DNA of 64,000 bases from Pempheris klunzingeri. Lineage: Eukaryota > Chordata > Actinopteri > Acropomatiformes > Pempheridae. Where the stretch lies: assembly GCF_042242105.1 (NCBI RefSeq), contig NC_092029.1, positions 19,640,885 through 19,704,884 on the forward strand, in the 5' to 3' direction. The position numbers and the translations under genes are program-made. Below are positions 54,001-64,000 of this stretch, piece after piece. Under the pieces are notes generated by a model that made no database searches, was not told where the DNA came from, and was given only the letters and a program-made list of their open reading frames with translations. Positions within the stretch are counted from its first letter, which is position 1. Each line of letters opens with the position of its first letter.

Positions 54001-54403
54001 AACGGACACAAAGCACTGTCAGTTGCTCGTCTCAGTCCGTTGTTCACCTGCATGTGCCTCTCCGCGGTGGATTTTGTGGCTCAAAATGCAAACTGTGCCA
54101 TATGTAAATCTCAGACCAAGAGAAGCAGAATGACACTTTGTAGCATTGTACTCTCACAAGTGATGTGAAAGTGCACTCTGTCGCATAAGAATTTCACTAA
54201 CTGTCATCAAGAGGTACACTAGTCAGAAGCGTTTCATGGCGTGAACTGTGCACGTGTGTGTGTTCGTGTCTACCTGTTGAGCCTCTCCAGCACAGAGTCG
54301 TCTGCCAGGGAGATCTCATCCATGAGAAACACCCCTCCCTCCTTCATGGCCAGCACCAAGGGGCCGTCATGCCACTGGAACAGCCTGCTGTCCTCACCAT
54401 CAG

Positions 54404-54468
<65 letters not shown>

Positions 54469-57400
54469 ACACACACAGAGCGGACAGGGTCAGCAAACTT
54501 TCTATTTTTCCCTTTAGTTAAATAGCAACAAACTGCCATATGGCACATGGCATACATACACATTACTCTCATTTCTCCAAGCATAGGGTGAGACAAAAAT
54601 ACTAGTGGGAATAAAAAATGGAATGTAAATGAAGTATGAGAGGGCTAATGTCAGCTTTTATTGTCATGCAACTTGCTCACTTCTGCTCTCTCAGAAAGAC
54701 CTTTGGGTCAGACTCTATGCCTCTGGCTTTTCCTCCGCCTACAGATTTGACATTTCCACCTGCCGCAGGCTTGTCAGTACCTGATGTGTGTGTCGGACAG
54801 GTCGCAGGCCTCCCAGGAAGTCAGAGGTCTCCATGTGTAGGTGACAGTTGACTGAGAAAAACTTCTGCCCAGCCAAAGCAGCAAACAGCTGGCAGATTGT
54901 TGTCTTGCCACATCTGGAGAGGGAACAGGAAAAGGGGCTTAGTAGGAAAAGTAGCTATGCGAAGCCATACTTAGGCACAGCTTAACTTTAAGCCACATGT
55001 TAACATCGGCATACTAACATACACACAGGGACAATACTAACATGCTGGTGCTTAGTAGGTATGTTCATCAGTTTAGTTTAGCATGTTAATATTAATATAA
55101 AACTGCTAATTAGCAGAAAACACAAAGTACATCTGAGGCTGATGGGAATTATGATTTGCAGGTATTTGGTCAACCAAAGAATTGGACACCGTTTGACCTG
55201 AGGGTGGCGCTAGAGGAAAGGTCAATGGACCACCAAAGTCATTTTGATTCATCATCCGGAAACCGTGGATGCAAGTAAAAACATCTCAATCTCAATCCGT
55301 GCAGTAATTCTTGAGATATTTCAGTCTGGACCGACCATTGAGGCCAACCCTAGAGAAAACCATCATGTCGATTTAACTCGGAATGAATGAACTGGGCCTG
55401 GCAGTGACATTATTTGTGTCTCACCCAGTGTCTCCTACAAGCAGGACGGACTCGCCAAATCGAAGTGCCCGTCCAACCAGCACAGCCAGCCTCCTCATGC
55501 CATGTGTCCACACCACATGGCGAAACTCCTCCGGCACTCCGGCGATGCTGTCGATGAAGGGACCTGCCAATCAGAGGATCAAGGCAACATATGATACTGA
55601 GTTCATCAGACAAGTTGGTGGCTCCGTTCTCGTTTTTTCAATTGAATAGTTTAGTGTAAATCTATTGGCTCAGCCGATTGATGGTGCATTGAATTTCCTG
55701 GAGTGTTTACTTCTCGTTTTAGTTTTGTGATAAAACCACTGAAATATTTAACTGGCAGGCTATAACATGGTGCAAGCACAAGTAAAAAAAGAGTCATAAA
55801 GGAAGTGAAGTTACACAATAATACTGATAACATTAGCATTAGCCACCACAAGCTACTGGTGATATCAGACCAAATTAGAGGGAAGCAGCAATACCCCAAA
55901 GGGAAGTGAAGTGAGCAAGGGGGCTTCTTATTCCTTATGATTTGAACATTTTATTTGAAAGAGGAAGATGGCATCATTTTTTTTTAAAAAAAAAGCTACA
56001 TAGTGTCATTTTAGTGAGTACAGAAGTGATTCAAAATCTCTCAAGGCAAAGACAGACACCATCACTCTGTTCCAAATTTTAAAAAATGCTGGTACTACAA
56101 TGCACGTGTGGTCATAGCAGTTCCTTGCAGTGTTGCTACGTTCCACTTACTGAACTGGCTGGTGACCTGCCTCTGAGAGAACAGGCTCTCAGGTTTCACC
56201 GTCCTCTTGAAGTGCTTCTCCAAGATGGACAGGATTATGGCCTCTTCCTCCGGCTTCCTCACACGTCCTGCCAGCAGCATGTACCCTGAGGACGACGACA
56301 GGGGCTTTATCTAAGGTGTCAAAGGCACACGGGTGCTGTTTGGTGATCTAACGGAAATGTCTGACGGGCCTCACCGTCGTCGGCCAAGTGCTGCAGCCAG
56401 TCGTGAGAGGCCTCCGTCTGCTCCTCCAGCCTGTAGCGGTCTGCCCAGCGGAAAAGATCTCTGAGGGTGATGAAGCCGTGTTTCCCCGCGAACACAGACG
56501 ACCCCCTGCGCAAGGACTGACGGACAAAACGCATGCAGTTAGGATCACACAGAGGAGGCGGGTGATGCAGCTACAGTGGACAGGCAGCGCTAGATCAACA
56601 CTTACCTGAAGATCTTGCATGACCTTGATCAGCTTGGTGCAGTAGGACGGAGGCAGGCTGCACCTCTGATGGAGGATGGTCTCCAGCTCTCCACTGGGCA
56701 GCTCATCAAAGTGCAGCTCCACAAAGCGGTTCCTAAAAGCCCTGGAGAGGACCTGGGGACCAGTTAGGACACGTTTTTAGATTCGATGTGTAGAACCAGA
56801 CGCCACTTAATTAGTTTCTCCAAGATATCAGATGAAATCCAACACAACCTTCCTGTTACTTTTTGAAACGAATCATACACACGTGTTGATTTACTCTTTT
56901 TCTAGTTTTTGCTTGTGTGAATGAAGGACAGAGGATGTCACTCACTGTACATATTGCAAAGGCTCCTGAGGAAAAGTGTGATTTTTGGCTATATAAAGTT
57001 TGACTTTACTCAACCATCATCACTATGAGCAAATGTAATTGCAAATGAAACTGATTACATTGCACCCTTTTCTTGTTTTGTGCTGAACGGAACATCAGCT
57101 GTGAGCCTTCGCAGTGCAACAACATTCAGCTGCCTTTTTCTGTTTTGTTTTTTTTTTCCAAAGCCCAGCCAGGTCAGATGAATCCCTCTCTGACCGAACA
57201 GATCACATACCTTTCTACCACCATAGAGACCAGGGGGATTCTGGGTAGCAAACAGCATGAATCTGGGGTGAGCCTTGATGACTTCCTGCGTCTCGGCCAC
57301 AAAAAGCTCCCTGTTGTCGTCGAGCAGCCTGTTGAGAGCTTCCAGGACGTCGGTGGGGGCGAGGTTCAGCTCATCCAAGATGATCCAGTAGCCTTTCCTC

Positions 57401-60400
57401 ATGGCGTCGATCAGAACACCTGGAGCAGACAGGACAAGCACCACATGTTATTTCAAAAGGGAAATAACTATTTTAAGCAGCAGAGGAATCCTCATTTGGT
57501 GAGGATAAATTTGAGAAGTGAAATTTCAGTAACATTTCCAATTAATTTGGAGATTCGGGTTCCTTCACCTTTTCCAAAGTCACATTCCAGCACTTTCCAA
57601 GGAATTTTAAAGTGTATTTTCAAGCCTTTCTAGCACCTTGCTGCTTTATTTCTTTATCTAAACAGTGAGCTATTCCTGAATGCATTCAAACAGAATGACC
57701 TTTCCAGCACCCGTACGAGCCCTGTGTTATAATATTAGTACGCCGTTACTCGTTGTCGCTCTTGACACCGTCTGATTTATGTAATTTAAATCAGTTGTTC
57801 TCATCTTGGGTCCTGGGGGTTCAGGACCAGGATCTGTCTGATCCTGGTCCAGCATGTGTCCGTACCCTCTTTGAACATCAGCTTGCCCCTGTCATCGGAT
57901 GAGTAGCAGCCTATGTACTCCTGGATGTCGGTGTGCTCGTGGTTGTTGATTCTCACGCAGTGGTTGCCCGTGGCTGCAGCCAGCCAGCGGATCAGGCTGG
58001 TCTTCCCCACGGACGTCTCTCCCTGGATCAGCACCGGGTGAGTCCTGTGTAGCCGAAACATTAAGAGGGAATACCTTTGAGAAAGTTCTTAATGTCACTA
58101 TACAAGAAAATAGTTTCTCTCTTTTCTCTTCTTCTTTTCTTTTGTGATTTAGGCTCATAACTGTTGTTTTCCTTTCCTGTCAGTGCTGCTTTAGAATACT
58201 AACACTGCATGTTTCCTGTGCTGTACAGTGCAGGAAGTGTTCGTGGCTGCTGTTGTTTAAGGGGTGCACTGGTAAAGGGTTGCTTTAGATTTACAAATTG
58301 GTTTGAAGGGGATAAGAAATGTTGGGATTTGATCAATTGTCACAACTGTTTCTCTGTTTAAATAAAAAGAAACAGAGAGCGAAAGTGATGGGGGGGGACA
58401 GATTATTCATTACTACCTCATTACATACTACCTCAATGTAGCGTGATGAAATGTGTGCCAAATTAACCTCAATTAAGTGGTGAGTGAAACTTTTGCTTAA
58501 CAGCTGATCAGAAGGCGGTAATGTGAAGCTATAGTGATGAACCCACAGATAATAATCACCACAATCACTGTGTTGGGTAACTGTTTTCAGCTCTGGTGAA
58601 TACTGTTTTGAGCATAATTCAGTTATTATGACCAGTGCTTGTCCATGTCCCTGTGCTGAGCAACAAACTATAGTATGTGAATGTAGATATGTTTGAATAC
58701 TGGCCAAAAAAATGTATGAACATAGCTTGAAGAAACAAACGGCAATCCAAACACTCTACACCTCAAATTCACATTTGAAAAACAGCATTAAGTTAAAACT
58801 ATGCCCAAAAGCATACGACACCCATTTCAACATACTTTTGTGTGATTTGATCCCATAACCTCCTTTAAAGGGAAATATCAATGCACCATGCAGTGATATT
58901 TTGCACAGAGCCAGCTCCATAAAGAAATGGTTGTCCAGTTTGCTGTGACAGAACATGACTGGCCCTGCTATTATTCCCATCCAGCATCTTTGGGTTGAAC
59001 TTGGCTGTGAGCCAGACCGGATCACCAAAAAGCAGTGCTGGACCTCATTAATGCTCCATCTATAAACTTGCTCACTGACTGCAGGGGAACTCAGTTCAAC
59101 CACACTTTTGTCCTGATGCACTCTGGGTGCATTCTTTCCTAAAAGGCCAGAATCAACTCTTGGCAAAATGAGAGCCTGGACATTTATAGATGAAGCCATT
59201 GATTTGGGGTGAAATCATGGGCAGGGCTCATGGGCAGGGCTGGGCAACAGTTTTCCTACCCTGCAGACACCACTCTGACGAGGTCACGGAGGTTGAGTTT
59301 GACTGAGGCAGTGAGGATGTAGCTGGGGTCCAGAGCAGGCTCCATCTCCCCCTGGGACACCCAGTAGCCCTCCACTTCCACGCATGGCCGTCCCGATGGC
59401 GCTGGGATGGACTGCATGAAAATATGACAAAAGGTTGTTTTTTTTCCTTGTATTCATAACAGGGTATTATAATAGCTCAATCTAAATGTCTCTGTGGTAA
59501 AGAGCTGCTGCGTCTGGTTTTCAGCTGAGAGTTTTACTATTAATTGATGTTTTTTGTAAGTAAAGCACATGTGCAACCAGTAACTTCAACACAAACCCAA
59601 TGGTAGGCACCTCAAAACCCTCTATTAGACAAACCCTAAATCACCTAAACCCTTTAGACAAATCGAGTAAATTTCATTTACAGATTTTTTTTTTCTACTT
59701 TTAGAAATAAAGGCCTGTTTCCAAAACATACCCGCATCTTTATGCAGTAGCAGTAAATAAAGACTTTGGTCACCAATTGAGAATTTGCACTAATTGTTTT
59801 TACATTTTAGAGCTCAAATGCAAATTTACCACACTTCCACTGGCAGACCTCCAAAAATGTACTTTGCTATAAAAGAAATTACAGCAAAAGGAGGGAACGG
59901 GCTTCTGGAATGTCTTACCTGTTTGAGACACTTTGTGTTCCCCATTAGGATATGCTGACACACCAGTTTCTGGACCAGGGGGTGGGAACTTCTGTCCAGC
60001 TGAGTCAAGAAGCTCAGGCAGAAACCCTGGAACCATAAATGAGGGAGATTGTCAACTTGGAATACATGCCGGTGATGGACTTTGAGTCTTTTTGACTTGC
60101 TGTTACCTTTTTTTTAAACTCCAACACAGTGAAATGCCCCAAACTTCTCTTAGCACCCACCTATGTCGACTGTGGCACTGAAACAAAACTACTGAAGTGT
60201 CCCTTTTCTCGGTGGCCTCCTACCTCGTAGAGTGAGCGCTGCACACTGCTGCAGGGGTTCGCTGCCACGTACTTCAGTGCCCTGCACAGGCTACGCAGGC
60301 TGTAGTGGGGTCTGTGGCCCGTCCCGTCCACCAGATGTGAGGTCGCTTCTTTTCGTACTGCCAGGTAAAAACTGCACACAAACGCTACTGTTACAGGAAT

Positions 60401-60987
60401 GTTGAGGAGTTAATCAGCACCCCATGTGAATCTGCTGCGATATTCTGAGAAACGCGACAAGGTCAGGAAGGAGTACGGTTCACGGTTGTTAATGAGACTG
60501 CTGGTAACCGTTTCATAAAGTATCTTGTTACCTTACACTTATCCCCTTTATAGTATAACAAAAAAAAAAACAGAAATGTTATGCAGATCTCTGTATTACT
60601 AATGCATTAAGCCCTACATTTTAGTTTCCTTCTACAATGAGCCATGCACTCTGATTTGATTTCAATTCTAGCATCTTTTTAGGCTAGATATGTTAGGATG
60701 TGTGAAATTTCATTAATTTACTCGAGCCGCAACAAGCTGCATAAATATGGTGGATTTTTTTTACTACAGCTGTCTGCAAAATGAAATGTTCACTTGATTG
60801 ACTGATTGACAAAGGCTTTGGAGCCGCAGCAGATTTCAGCGCTATCTGCTGCAGCATTATGTAAGTGCTAACCTTATGATGCCACTGATGACATTCCTGT
60901 GTGGATTCAAGCACTTGAGGTAGTCCGAAACCAGAATCCGCAAGTCTCCCTCATTCTCCAGCTCCTCCACGTACAACTCAGTAAACC

Positions 60988-61040
<53 letters not shown>

Positions 61041-63609
61041 ATGTAGCATTTCCTTGTCATATCATTGATAGACTGAACAACTCTGACAATCACTGCTCCA
61101 AATAGTCTGCCCTCATTTTTTTTTTTTAACCATTTAAGAATTCAGTTCTGTCTGGGATGTATCTAATTAAGTGAAAAGTGTATCATTGATGTGCTCAGGT
61201 ATTTCTTTCCCTCTTTAAACGTCTTAAATTGTTAATATGCTCTGTATGTCTGTATTTTCTAAGAAAAAAAAAAGCTCGATCTAACGCAAAATTAATGAGA
61301 TGAGTTCTTTAACTTGGCTTTCACCTCTGCACACTCACCTGTTCCTGAGGCCTGGAGGCAGGTTTCTCTTGCCCACGTCAGTAGCTGGGTTCATGCAGGC
61401 AAAAAGACGGAAGTCTGGGTGGCGTACCAGGGGCTCTATGATGAAAACACACAAGAATCCCGTGAACGTAAAATAACAAAAAAAAAAATATATTTGATTC
61501 ATGCCTGAATTATCTGCCCAGAAAAATGTTTAGCAGAATGAATCGTTGCCTCTGAATTTGGTCCTTTGGTGCTGGTGGAAAAGCTGTGTTGCCTCACAGG
61601 CTACAATATGGATAGATTTTAGTTTAGTTTATACACTGCAGACTTTTCTGTTCATCTTTGGGATGCCACAGTGTGACTACCCTCTAGTTATTCCGAGGAG
61701 CAATGAAATTCTGCTTTCTCTTTTCAATGTGTGTTTGAGAAATGCAGTCCATAACTGTATCGTGTCGGGTTTATCTCCCAGTTGAACTTTCATTCTTATC
61801 ATTTCAATATTTGAAGCTTTTCTATGTTACAGTTGTGAAGTTAGTAGGTAAACCTGTTAAATTTCTATGTGTAATGCATTTAATCAACATTTCACAACTT
61901 CCACTACTCGTCTCAATTTGGGGTTTTATCTTCAGGTTGTGAACATTGTGTAGATTGCCACTGTTGAACAGAGCTCAACTGAATCTATGAATTTTAGTTT
62001 TAAATCTTGTTAAAAATGTTGAAAGCTGAATGTAAATGCATTCAAAAAAAAAAAAAAAAAAGGACAAACAAAGTATTGGATTCAGATTTGATGAAATGCT
62101 ATCAAAGCCCAACCCTACGGCAGCAGTCCTCACCGGTGTCTCCGCGGTCCAGTAGCACAAGAGACCCTGCGCTGCCCTCCAGCAGTCCACTCAGACACTC
62201 CAGGGTCTCTGCTGCTGCCAGGTTGATCTCATCCAGCAGGATCCACTGGCCCTTCTTTACTGCCTGAGCTAATGTTCCCTAAAGAGAGACAGACAGAGGT
62301 CAGAGCTGCTCCACCGAGGCTTTACAGGAACAGAGTTCATGAATTGTTTTGGCATTTTCTTTATCCGACAGTCAGGTATGACATGTGACACGGCACTGCA
62401 GACATTGCAGTTGTGTGGTGTGCACCGTAACCACGGTAAAGCTTTACCTCCATAAAGGCAAAGACCATGGCCGTCTCACAGGCTCGGATCTGCTGCTGGG
62501 TTTGGCTCAGCTTGGCAGCCAACGCCTCCCACTGCTCCTGGAGCAAGGCTGCTGCACAAGCAAACAAGAAATGAGTCCGTCACTGTGCTCCACTAGCCAC
62601 GATCAGAAACTGTTGAGGTTTACTCTCTCTAGTACGCTACCATTTGATTTCTCCTGCAGCTCCTTGGTTAGAGCAGACTTGCAGACGTGATCCATGAGTT
62701 TGAGCAAATCCTGCCAGCGCTTCCCCCTGAAGCAGGTCTGCACGTGACCTAGGAAGGTCAGGTTCTGCTTCCTCGAGTACGTCTGGGAGAACAGGTCCTC
62801 AAAGGCCTCCCGCAGAGGGAGCAAGATCTGCTTGTGGTCTACTGGCTTATACCTGCAAAAGACGACAAGTGACAGTCTGAAACTGTAGTTTTGCTCCAAA
62901 ACAAAACTTCTGCCATACATCAGCAATGGCAGAGACCCACTCTGCACTCTGTAGGACTATTCTGTCATTCAGAAAATGTTTGGACACAGGAGATGTGACC
63001 CTGTACTGAAAGGTACCCTGTGGAGTTTTCTTATAAACTCTTATAAATGTTTTTACATCTTATAAATGTTTTTACATCTTATAAATGTTTTTATATTTGG
63101 CTTTTCTCACCTAATAAAATTTGTTTTCTTGAGACCTCAAACTTTTTTTATTTTTTTATATCAGTAGAACAGAGTAAAAACAGACTAAATGCTTAAAACA
63201 CCGCCTAAAAGAATGCTGTGTTTGAACAGGATGGTATCTGACATTACCAAGACATGAAATTTGGGATCCAAGATGTTGTGTTTTTTTTGTATATTCATCC
63301 TTTTTGTCACTCACCCTCCAAGCAGGTCAGCAGTGTCACTCTGCTGGTTCATGTTCACAGCCTGCAGCCTGTGTCCTGGATCGAACACACAATGTTTGAA
63401 TCAGAAGTGGTGACGAACCAGGCACACTTGTTACAGAGGTGACTTTAATCGAAAACACACCTGTGACTCTGCTCAGGTACTGTACAGTCGAGGTTTTCCC
63501 AGTTCCCGTCTCCCCCACCAGGAGAACTGGCTCTCCTTTGGCTACGCACACTGCCAGCTGCTCCAGCAGCACGGCAGAGGGCCGTGTGGCGGCAAACGTC
63601 TGGCTGTCT
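23138..63609 (-). CDS. MDN1: MDN1 (midasin / Rea1), 89 exons, 5'-incomplete
   Basis: A dynein-like AAA giant of the nucleolus and nucleoplasm that uses ATP to pull assembly factors (Ytm1/WDR12, Rsa4/NLE1) off pre-60S particles. I traced 89 coding exons on the minus strand, listed in the domain entries that follow. Every junction keeps phase, and the total of 14,707 nt leaves one base of a codon shared with an upstream exon, so about 4,901 residues plus a TAG stop (23138-23140) are encoded. Human MDN1 is about 5,596 residues, so the first roughly 690, including AAA1, are outside the window. Five Walker A motifs are seen in order: [32 protein letters not shown] and GPTASGKT. No internal stop or frameshift was met. 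All introns are GT-AG except one GC-AG intron (donor at 51044). Order and strand relative to LYRM2 and ANKRD6 match human 6q15. The ring-forming, linker, acidic and MIDAS regions are all complete. Confidence 0.96.
23553..24636 (-). other. MDN1 intron of 1.1 kb with dispersed repeat copy B
   Basis: Positions 23681-23780 match the short repeat at 21953-22027 and include a C12 run at about 23737-23748. The rest shows nothing I recognise. Confidence 0.45.
25169..25196. repeat. (CA)n microsatellite at a MDN1 acceptor
   Basis: Fourteen CA units directly abut the acceptor of exon 25092-25165, in the position of the polypyrimidine tract. A similar run (25849-25875) abuts the acceptor of exon 25728-25843. 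Confidence 0.85.
26972..27016. repeat. (GT)n microsatellite in a MDN1 intron
   Basis: About 22 GT units lie within the intron between exons 27032-27230 and 26727-26900, immediately past the donor at 27031. Confidence 0.9.
27296..27330. repeat. CTGGT pentanucleotide tandem repeat
   Basis: Seven perfect CTGGT units in the intron between MDN1 exons 27347-27448 and 27032-27230, starting 16 bp past the donor. Confidence 0.9.
28292..28990 (-). other. MDN1 intron of 0.7 kb, nothing recognised
   Basis: AT-rich with several A runs; no transposon end, RNA gene or coding block seen. The same holds for the introns 31089-31674, 32625-33144, 35693-36165, 42853-43424, 43882-44460, 55564-56150, 56753-57210, 59412-59918, 60372-60872, 61436-62133 and 62853-63314, which were read but gave nothing I can name. 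Confidence 0.4.
34331..34510 (+). mobile_element. Tc1/mariner fragment in a MDN1 intron
   Basis: The left end TACAGTTGTATTCAAAATTA is a Tc1-type terminus. The start codon at 34394 opens [20 protein letters not shown], the beginning of a Tc1-family transposase helix-turn-helix domain. Coding similarity fades within 25-40 codons and no right end was found, so it is a 5'-end fragment, antisense to MDN1. Confidence 0.7.
37443..38582 (+). mobile_element. Tc1/mariner element with long inverted repeats, dead transposase
   Basis: TA target dinucleotides at 37443-37444 and 38581-38582 flank CAGTGGGGCAAAAAAGTATT and its complement. The inverted repeats run about 180 bp, with one difference in the outer 160 bp or so. 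Inside, plus-strand pieces read [51 protein letters not shown] and [15 protein letters not shown], the DDE transposase of a fish Tc1 family. The frame is broken by a stop at 37833, an apparent small deletion near 38040 and a frameshift near 38150, and its start is missing. It lies in the 1.66-kb intron between MDN1 exons 38856-39094 and 37100-37195, antisense to the gene. Confidence 0.93.
40750..41536 (+). mobile_element. LINE (non-LTR retrotransposon) 3' end in a MDN1 intron
   Basis: The plus-strand frame from 40785 encodes the end of a reverse transcriptase [42 protein letters not shown] and [20 protein letters not shown] frameshift near 41228 then gives [20 protein letters not shown] to a stop near 41326. 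A short 3' UTR ends in AATAAAGGAATTCTGATTCTGA, a simple-repeat tail of the kind used by CR1/L2/Rex-type elements. Strongly 5'-truncated, as usual for LINEs, and antisense to MDN1. Confidence 0.85.
45963..45990. repeat. GCCGT pentanucleotide repeat next to a MDN1 splice donor
   Basis: Five to six copies (one with a C-to-T change) end five bases from the donor of exon 45996-46102, so the transcript reads GTATGCACGGCACAG and onward. Confidence 0.85.
48163..49833 (-). other. MDN1: MDN1 AAA6 module, 6 exons
   Basis: Exons: 49570-49833, 49212-49476, 48930-49089, 48702-48818, 48399-48607, 48163-48311. Walker A is [20 protein letters not shown] and is followed by [15 protein letters not shown]. The Walker B position reads [10 protein letters not shown], with Asn where the catalytic Glu sits in AAA2-5, and the arginine-finger position reads [15 protein letters not shown]. 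Both agree with AAA6 being structural instead of hydrolytic in the family; I recall the human protein having the same Asn. Confidence 0.88.
49938..51774 (-). other. MDN1: MDN1 AAA5 module, 6 exons
   Basis: Exons: 51566-51774, 51358-51480, 51045-51242, 50710-50817, 50383-50571, 49938-50027. Walker A is [16 protein letters not shown], Walker [21 protein letters not shown] spans the 51358/51242 junction, the sensor is [17 protein letters not shown], and the arginine-finger region is [19 protein letters not shown]. The exon 51045-51242 ends in CAG followed by GCAAGT, a GC-type splice donor. [12 protein letters not shown] in 50383-50571 is the lid signature. Confidence 0.92.
52169..52362. mobile_element. 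TTAA-flanked MITE-like repeat in a MDN1 intron
   Basis: TTAA at 52169-52172 and 52359-52362 bracket imperfect inverted ends (GGAGAGGTTCAC against GGATAGGCTCAC). The interior (TTTTCTGTTTTAAAACCGTA, CCTTCAAAGAGGTTTTCAAC) resembles a common fish interspersed repeat. The TTAA target suggests piggyBac-type mobilisation; with no coding sequence it is non-autonomous. The host intron is 51775-52546. Confidence 0.6.
54407..54477. repeat. (AC)n microsatellite, 71 bp
   Basis: Long AC run with two G interruptions, directly abutting the acceptor of MDN1 exon 54274-54404 and therefore replacing the usual polypyrimidine tract with (TG)n in the transcript. Confidence 0.9.
54985..55360 (+). repeat. Fish interspersed repeat in a MDN1 intron
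   Basis: The segments GCTAATTAGCAGAAAACACA, AAGTACATCTGAGGCTGATG, GGTATTTGGTCAACCAAAGA, GGTGGCGCTAGAGGAAAGGT and GAGATATTTCAGTCTGGACC are a repeat I know from many fish genomes; its class is unknown to me. Confidence 0.6.
56151..58044 (-). other. MDN1: MDN1 AAA3 module, 5 exons
   Basis: Exons: 57866-58044, 57211-57419, 56606-56752, 56375-56516, 56151-56285. Walker [15 protein letters not shown] and the segment [15 protein letters not shown] are in the first; Walker [12 protein letters not shown], the block [13 protein letters not shown] and sensor [13 protein letters not shown] are in the second; [15 protein letters not shown], the arginine-finger type motif, opens the third. [16 protein letters not shown] marks the small AAA lid. 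All catalytic motifs look intact, in line with AAA3 being an ATP-hydrolysing site in Rea1. Confidence 0.92.
58680..59215. repeat. Degenerate DNA-transposon-like repeat in a MDN1 intron
   Basis: The plus strand shows TTGGGTTGAACTTGGCTGTG and GAGCCAGACCGGATCACC, then GCAGTGCTGGACCTCATTAA; the minus strand shows CATTTCTTTATGGAGCTGGC (58911-58930). These resemble a widespread fish DNA-transposon-derived repeat. The 147-codon minus-strand frame (58756-59199) runs through it and is not a plausible protein. Boundaries are uncertain. Confidence 0.4.
59260..63609 (-). other. MDN1: MDN1 AAA2 module, 10 exons
   Basis: Exons: 63461-63609, 63315-63375, 62641-62852, 62448-62551, 62134-62278, 61339-61435, 60873-60986, 60224-60371, 59919-60026, 59260-59411. 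Walker [10 protein letters not shown] is in the first exon. [14 protein letters not shown] follows in the second, Walker [10 protein letters not shown] in 62134-62278, a sensor-1 type [14 protein letters not shown] in 61339-61435, and the arginine-finger type [13 protein letters not shown] across the 61339/60986 junction. The last exons ([30 protein letters not shown]) form the helical lid and spacer to AAA3. I call it AAA2 because five modules remain out of the six of the family and about 690 residues are missing at the N-terminus. Confidence 0.9.
60991..61036. repeat. (CA)n microsatellite in a MDN1 intron
   Basis: About 23 CA units immediately upstream (transcript sense) of the acceptor of exon 60873-60986, again next to a splice site. 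Confidence 0.9.
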
Positions 63610-64000
63610 CTGTTTGTGGGAATAAAAAGCACATTTATTGATTCCACACATTTGGCTGAATTCTTTGCATGAAGAATGTAACCATAACTTTCAAGCAAAA
63701 TACGCAAAATCCTACAAGGTCACACCGGTTTGTCTCCACGTTTCATGAACTGCTATCACTTGCTTACGTGTTCCCCGTTTGGATCAAGCGTGTGCTGCAG
63801 TTATCTCAGGAGCTGTGACGTTGCTGTTTTAAAGGGTTAGTTTGGATCCAACACAAAAGCACAAACAAGCTAACTGATCTGCAGCAAGTCCCCTGTTCTG
63901 CAATGTAAATTCACCGTTTTTGTCAATGGAGTCTGCAGGCTTTGAAGAGGGCAAAGTAATAGCTGCTCATTGTCAAACAAGTGGCTCCTACAGGTCTATC
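63610..64000 (-). other. MDN1: MDN1 intron at the window edge
   Basis: No further exon is recognised between the acceptor of exon 63461-63609 and the window end. That exon begins with one base of a split codon, so an upstream exon must lie beyond 64000. Confidence 0.6.

Larger units (their letters stand above)
52547..55563 (-). other. MDN1: MDN1 AAA4 module, 7 exons
   Basis: Exons: 55425-55563, 54781-54913, 54274-54404, 53857-53995, 53469-53583, 52833-53093, 52547-52744. Walker A ([14 protein letters not shown]) is split by the intron between 55425 and 54913. Walker B is [18 protein letters not shown], the sensor is [14 protein letters not shown], and the arginine-finger type motif is [13 protein letters not shown]. 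The intron after 54404 holds a long CA microsatellite and the intron after 54913 a fish repeat. For exon 53857-53995 I chose the acceptor that restores NSVLETE instead of the TAG eight bases further in, because only this one keeps phase. Confidence 0.9.

Noticed and set aside
58756..59199. 147-codon minus-strand frame
   Set aside because: It runs through a degenerate repeat inside an MDN1 intron and resembles no protein.

Overview
This window is nuclear DNA from a ray-finned (teleost) fish, most likely a percomorph. The evidence is vertebrate intron-exon genes, several Tc1-type transposons with fish-type ends, a piggyBac-type element, and interspersed repeats I recognise from many fish genomes. 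The backbone is the conserved vertebrate block ANKRD6 (+) - LYRM2 (-) - MDN1 (-), which lies in the same order and orientation on human 6q15. All identifications come from reading translations and recalling families; no search was run.

Layout. 142-5533 (+): the last seven coding exons of ANKRD6 (diversin), then its 3' UTR. 7199-8404 (-): complete three-exon LYRM2, tail to tail with ANKRD6. 8941-9664: a tRNA-derived SINE abutting a truncated Tc1 element. 9680-14249 (+): two adjacent degenerate coding modules of an uncharacterised fish repeat-like gene family. The second keeps spliced introns but carries a 1-nt frameshift and a 619-bp solo LTR inserted in an exon with a perfect 5-bp target duplication. 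14250-17305: non-genic DNA with a degenerate minisatellite, a perfect hairpin, a head-to-head interstitial telomeric block, and a 761-bp non-autonomous piggyBac-type element. 17897-20703 (+): a six-exon immunoglobulin-superfamily receptor of CD2/SLAM type with a tyrosine-motif tail. 22151-63609 (-): MDN1 (midasin/Rea1).

MDN1 is resolved here into 89 coding exons. Every junction keeps phase, and together they encode about 4,901 residues: AAA2 to AAA6, the long linker, the D/E-rich region and the C-terminal MIDAS domain. The first roughly 690 residues, including AAA1, lie beyond position 64000. Its introns carry a Tc1 fragment, a nearly full-length Tc1 copy with long near-identical inverted repeats, a LINE 3' end, a TTAA-flanked MITE, and other repeats.

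The three conserved genes are housekeeping or developmental: Wnt/planar polarity scaffolding (ANKRD6), mitochondrial LYR-motif protein (LYRM2), and AAA-driven removal of assembly factors from pre-60S ribosomes (MDN1). They are syntenic but not functionally coupled. The roughly 13 kb between LYRM2 and MDN1 is lineage-specific and holds the most unusual content: the two-module repeat gene pair, the solo LTR, the telomeric block and the immune-type receptor.
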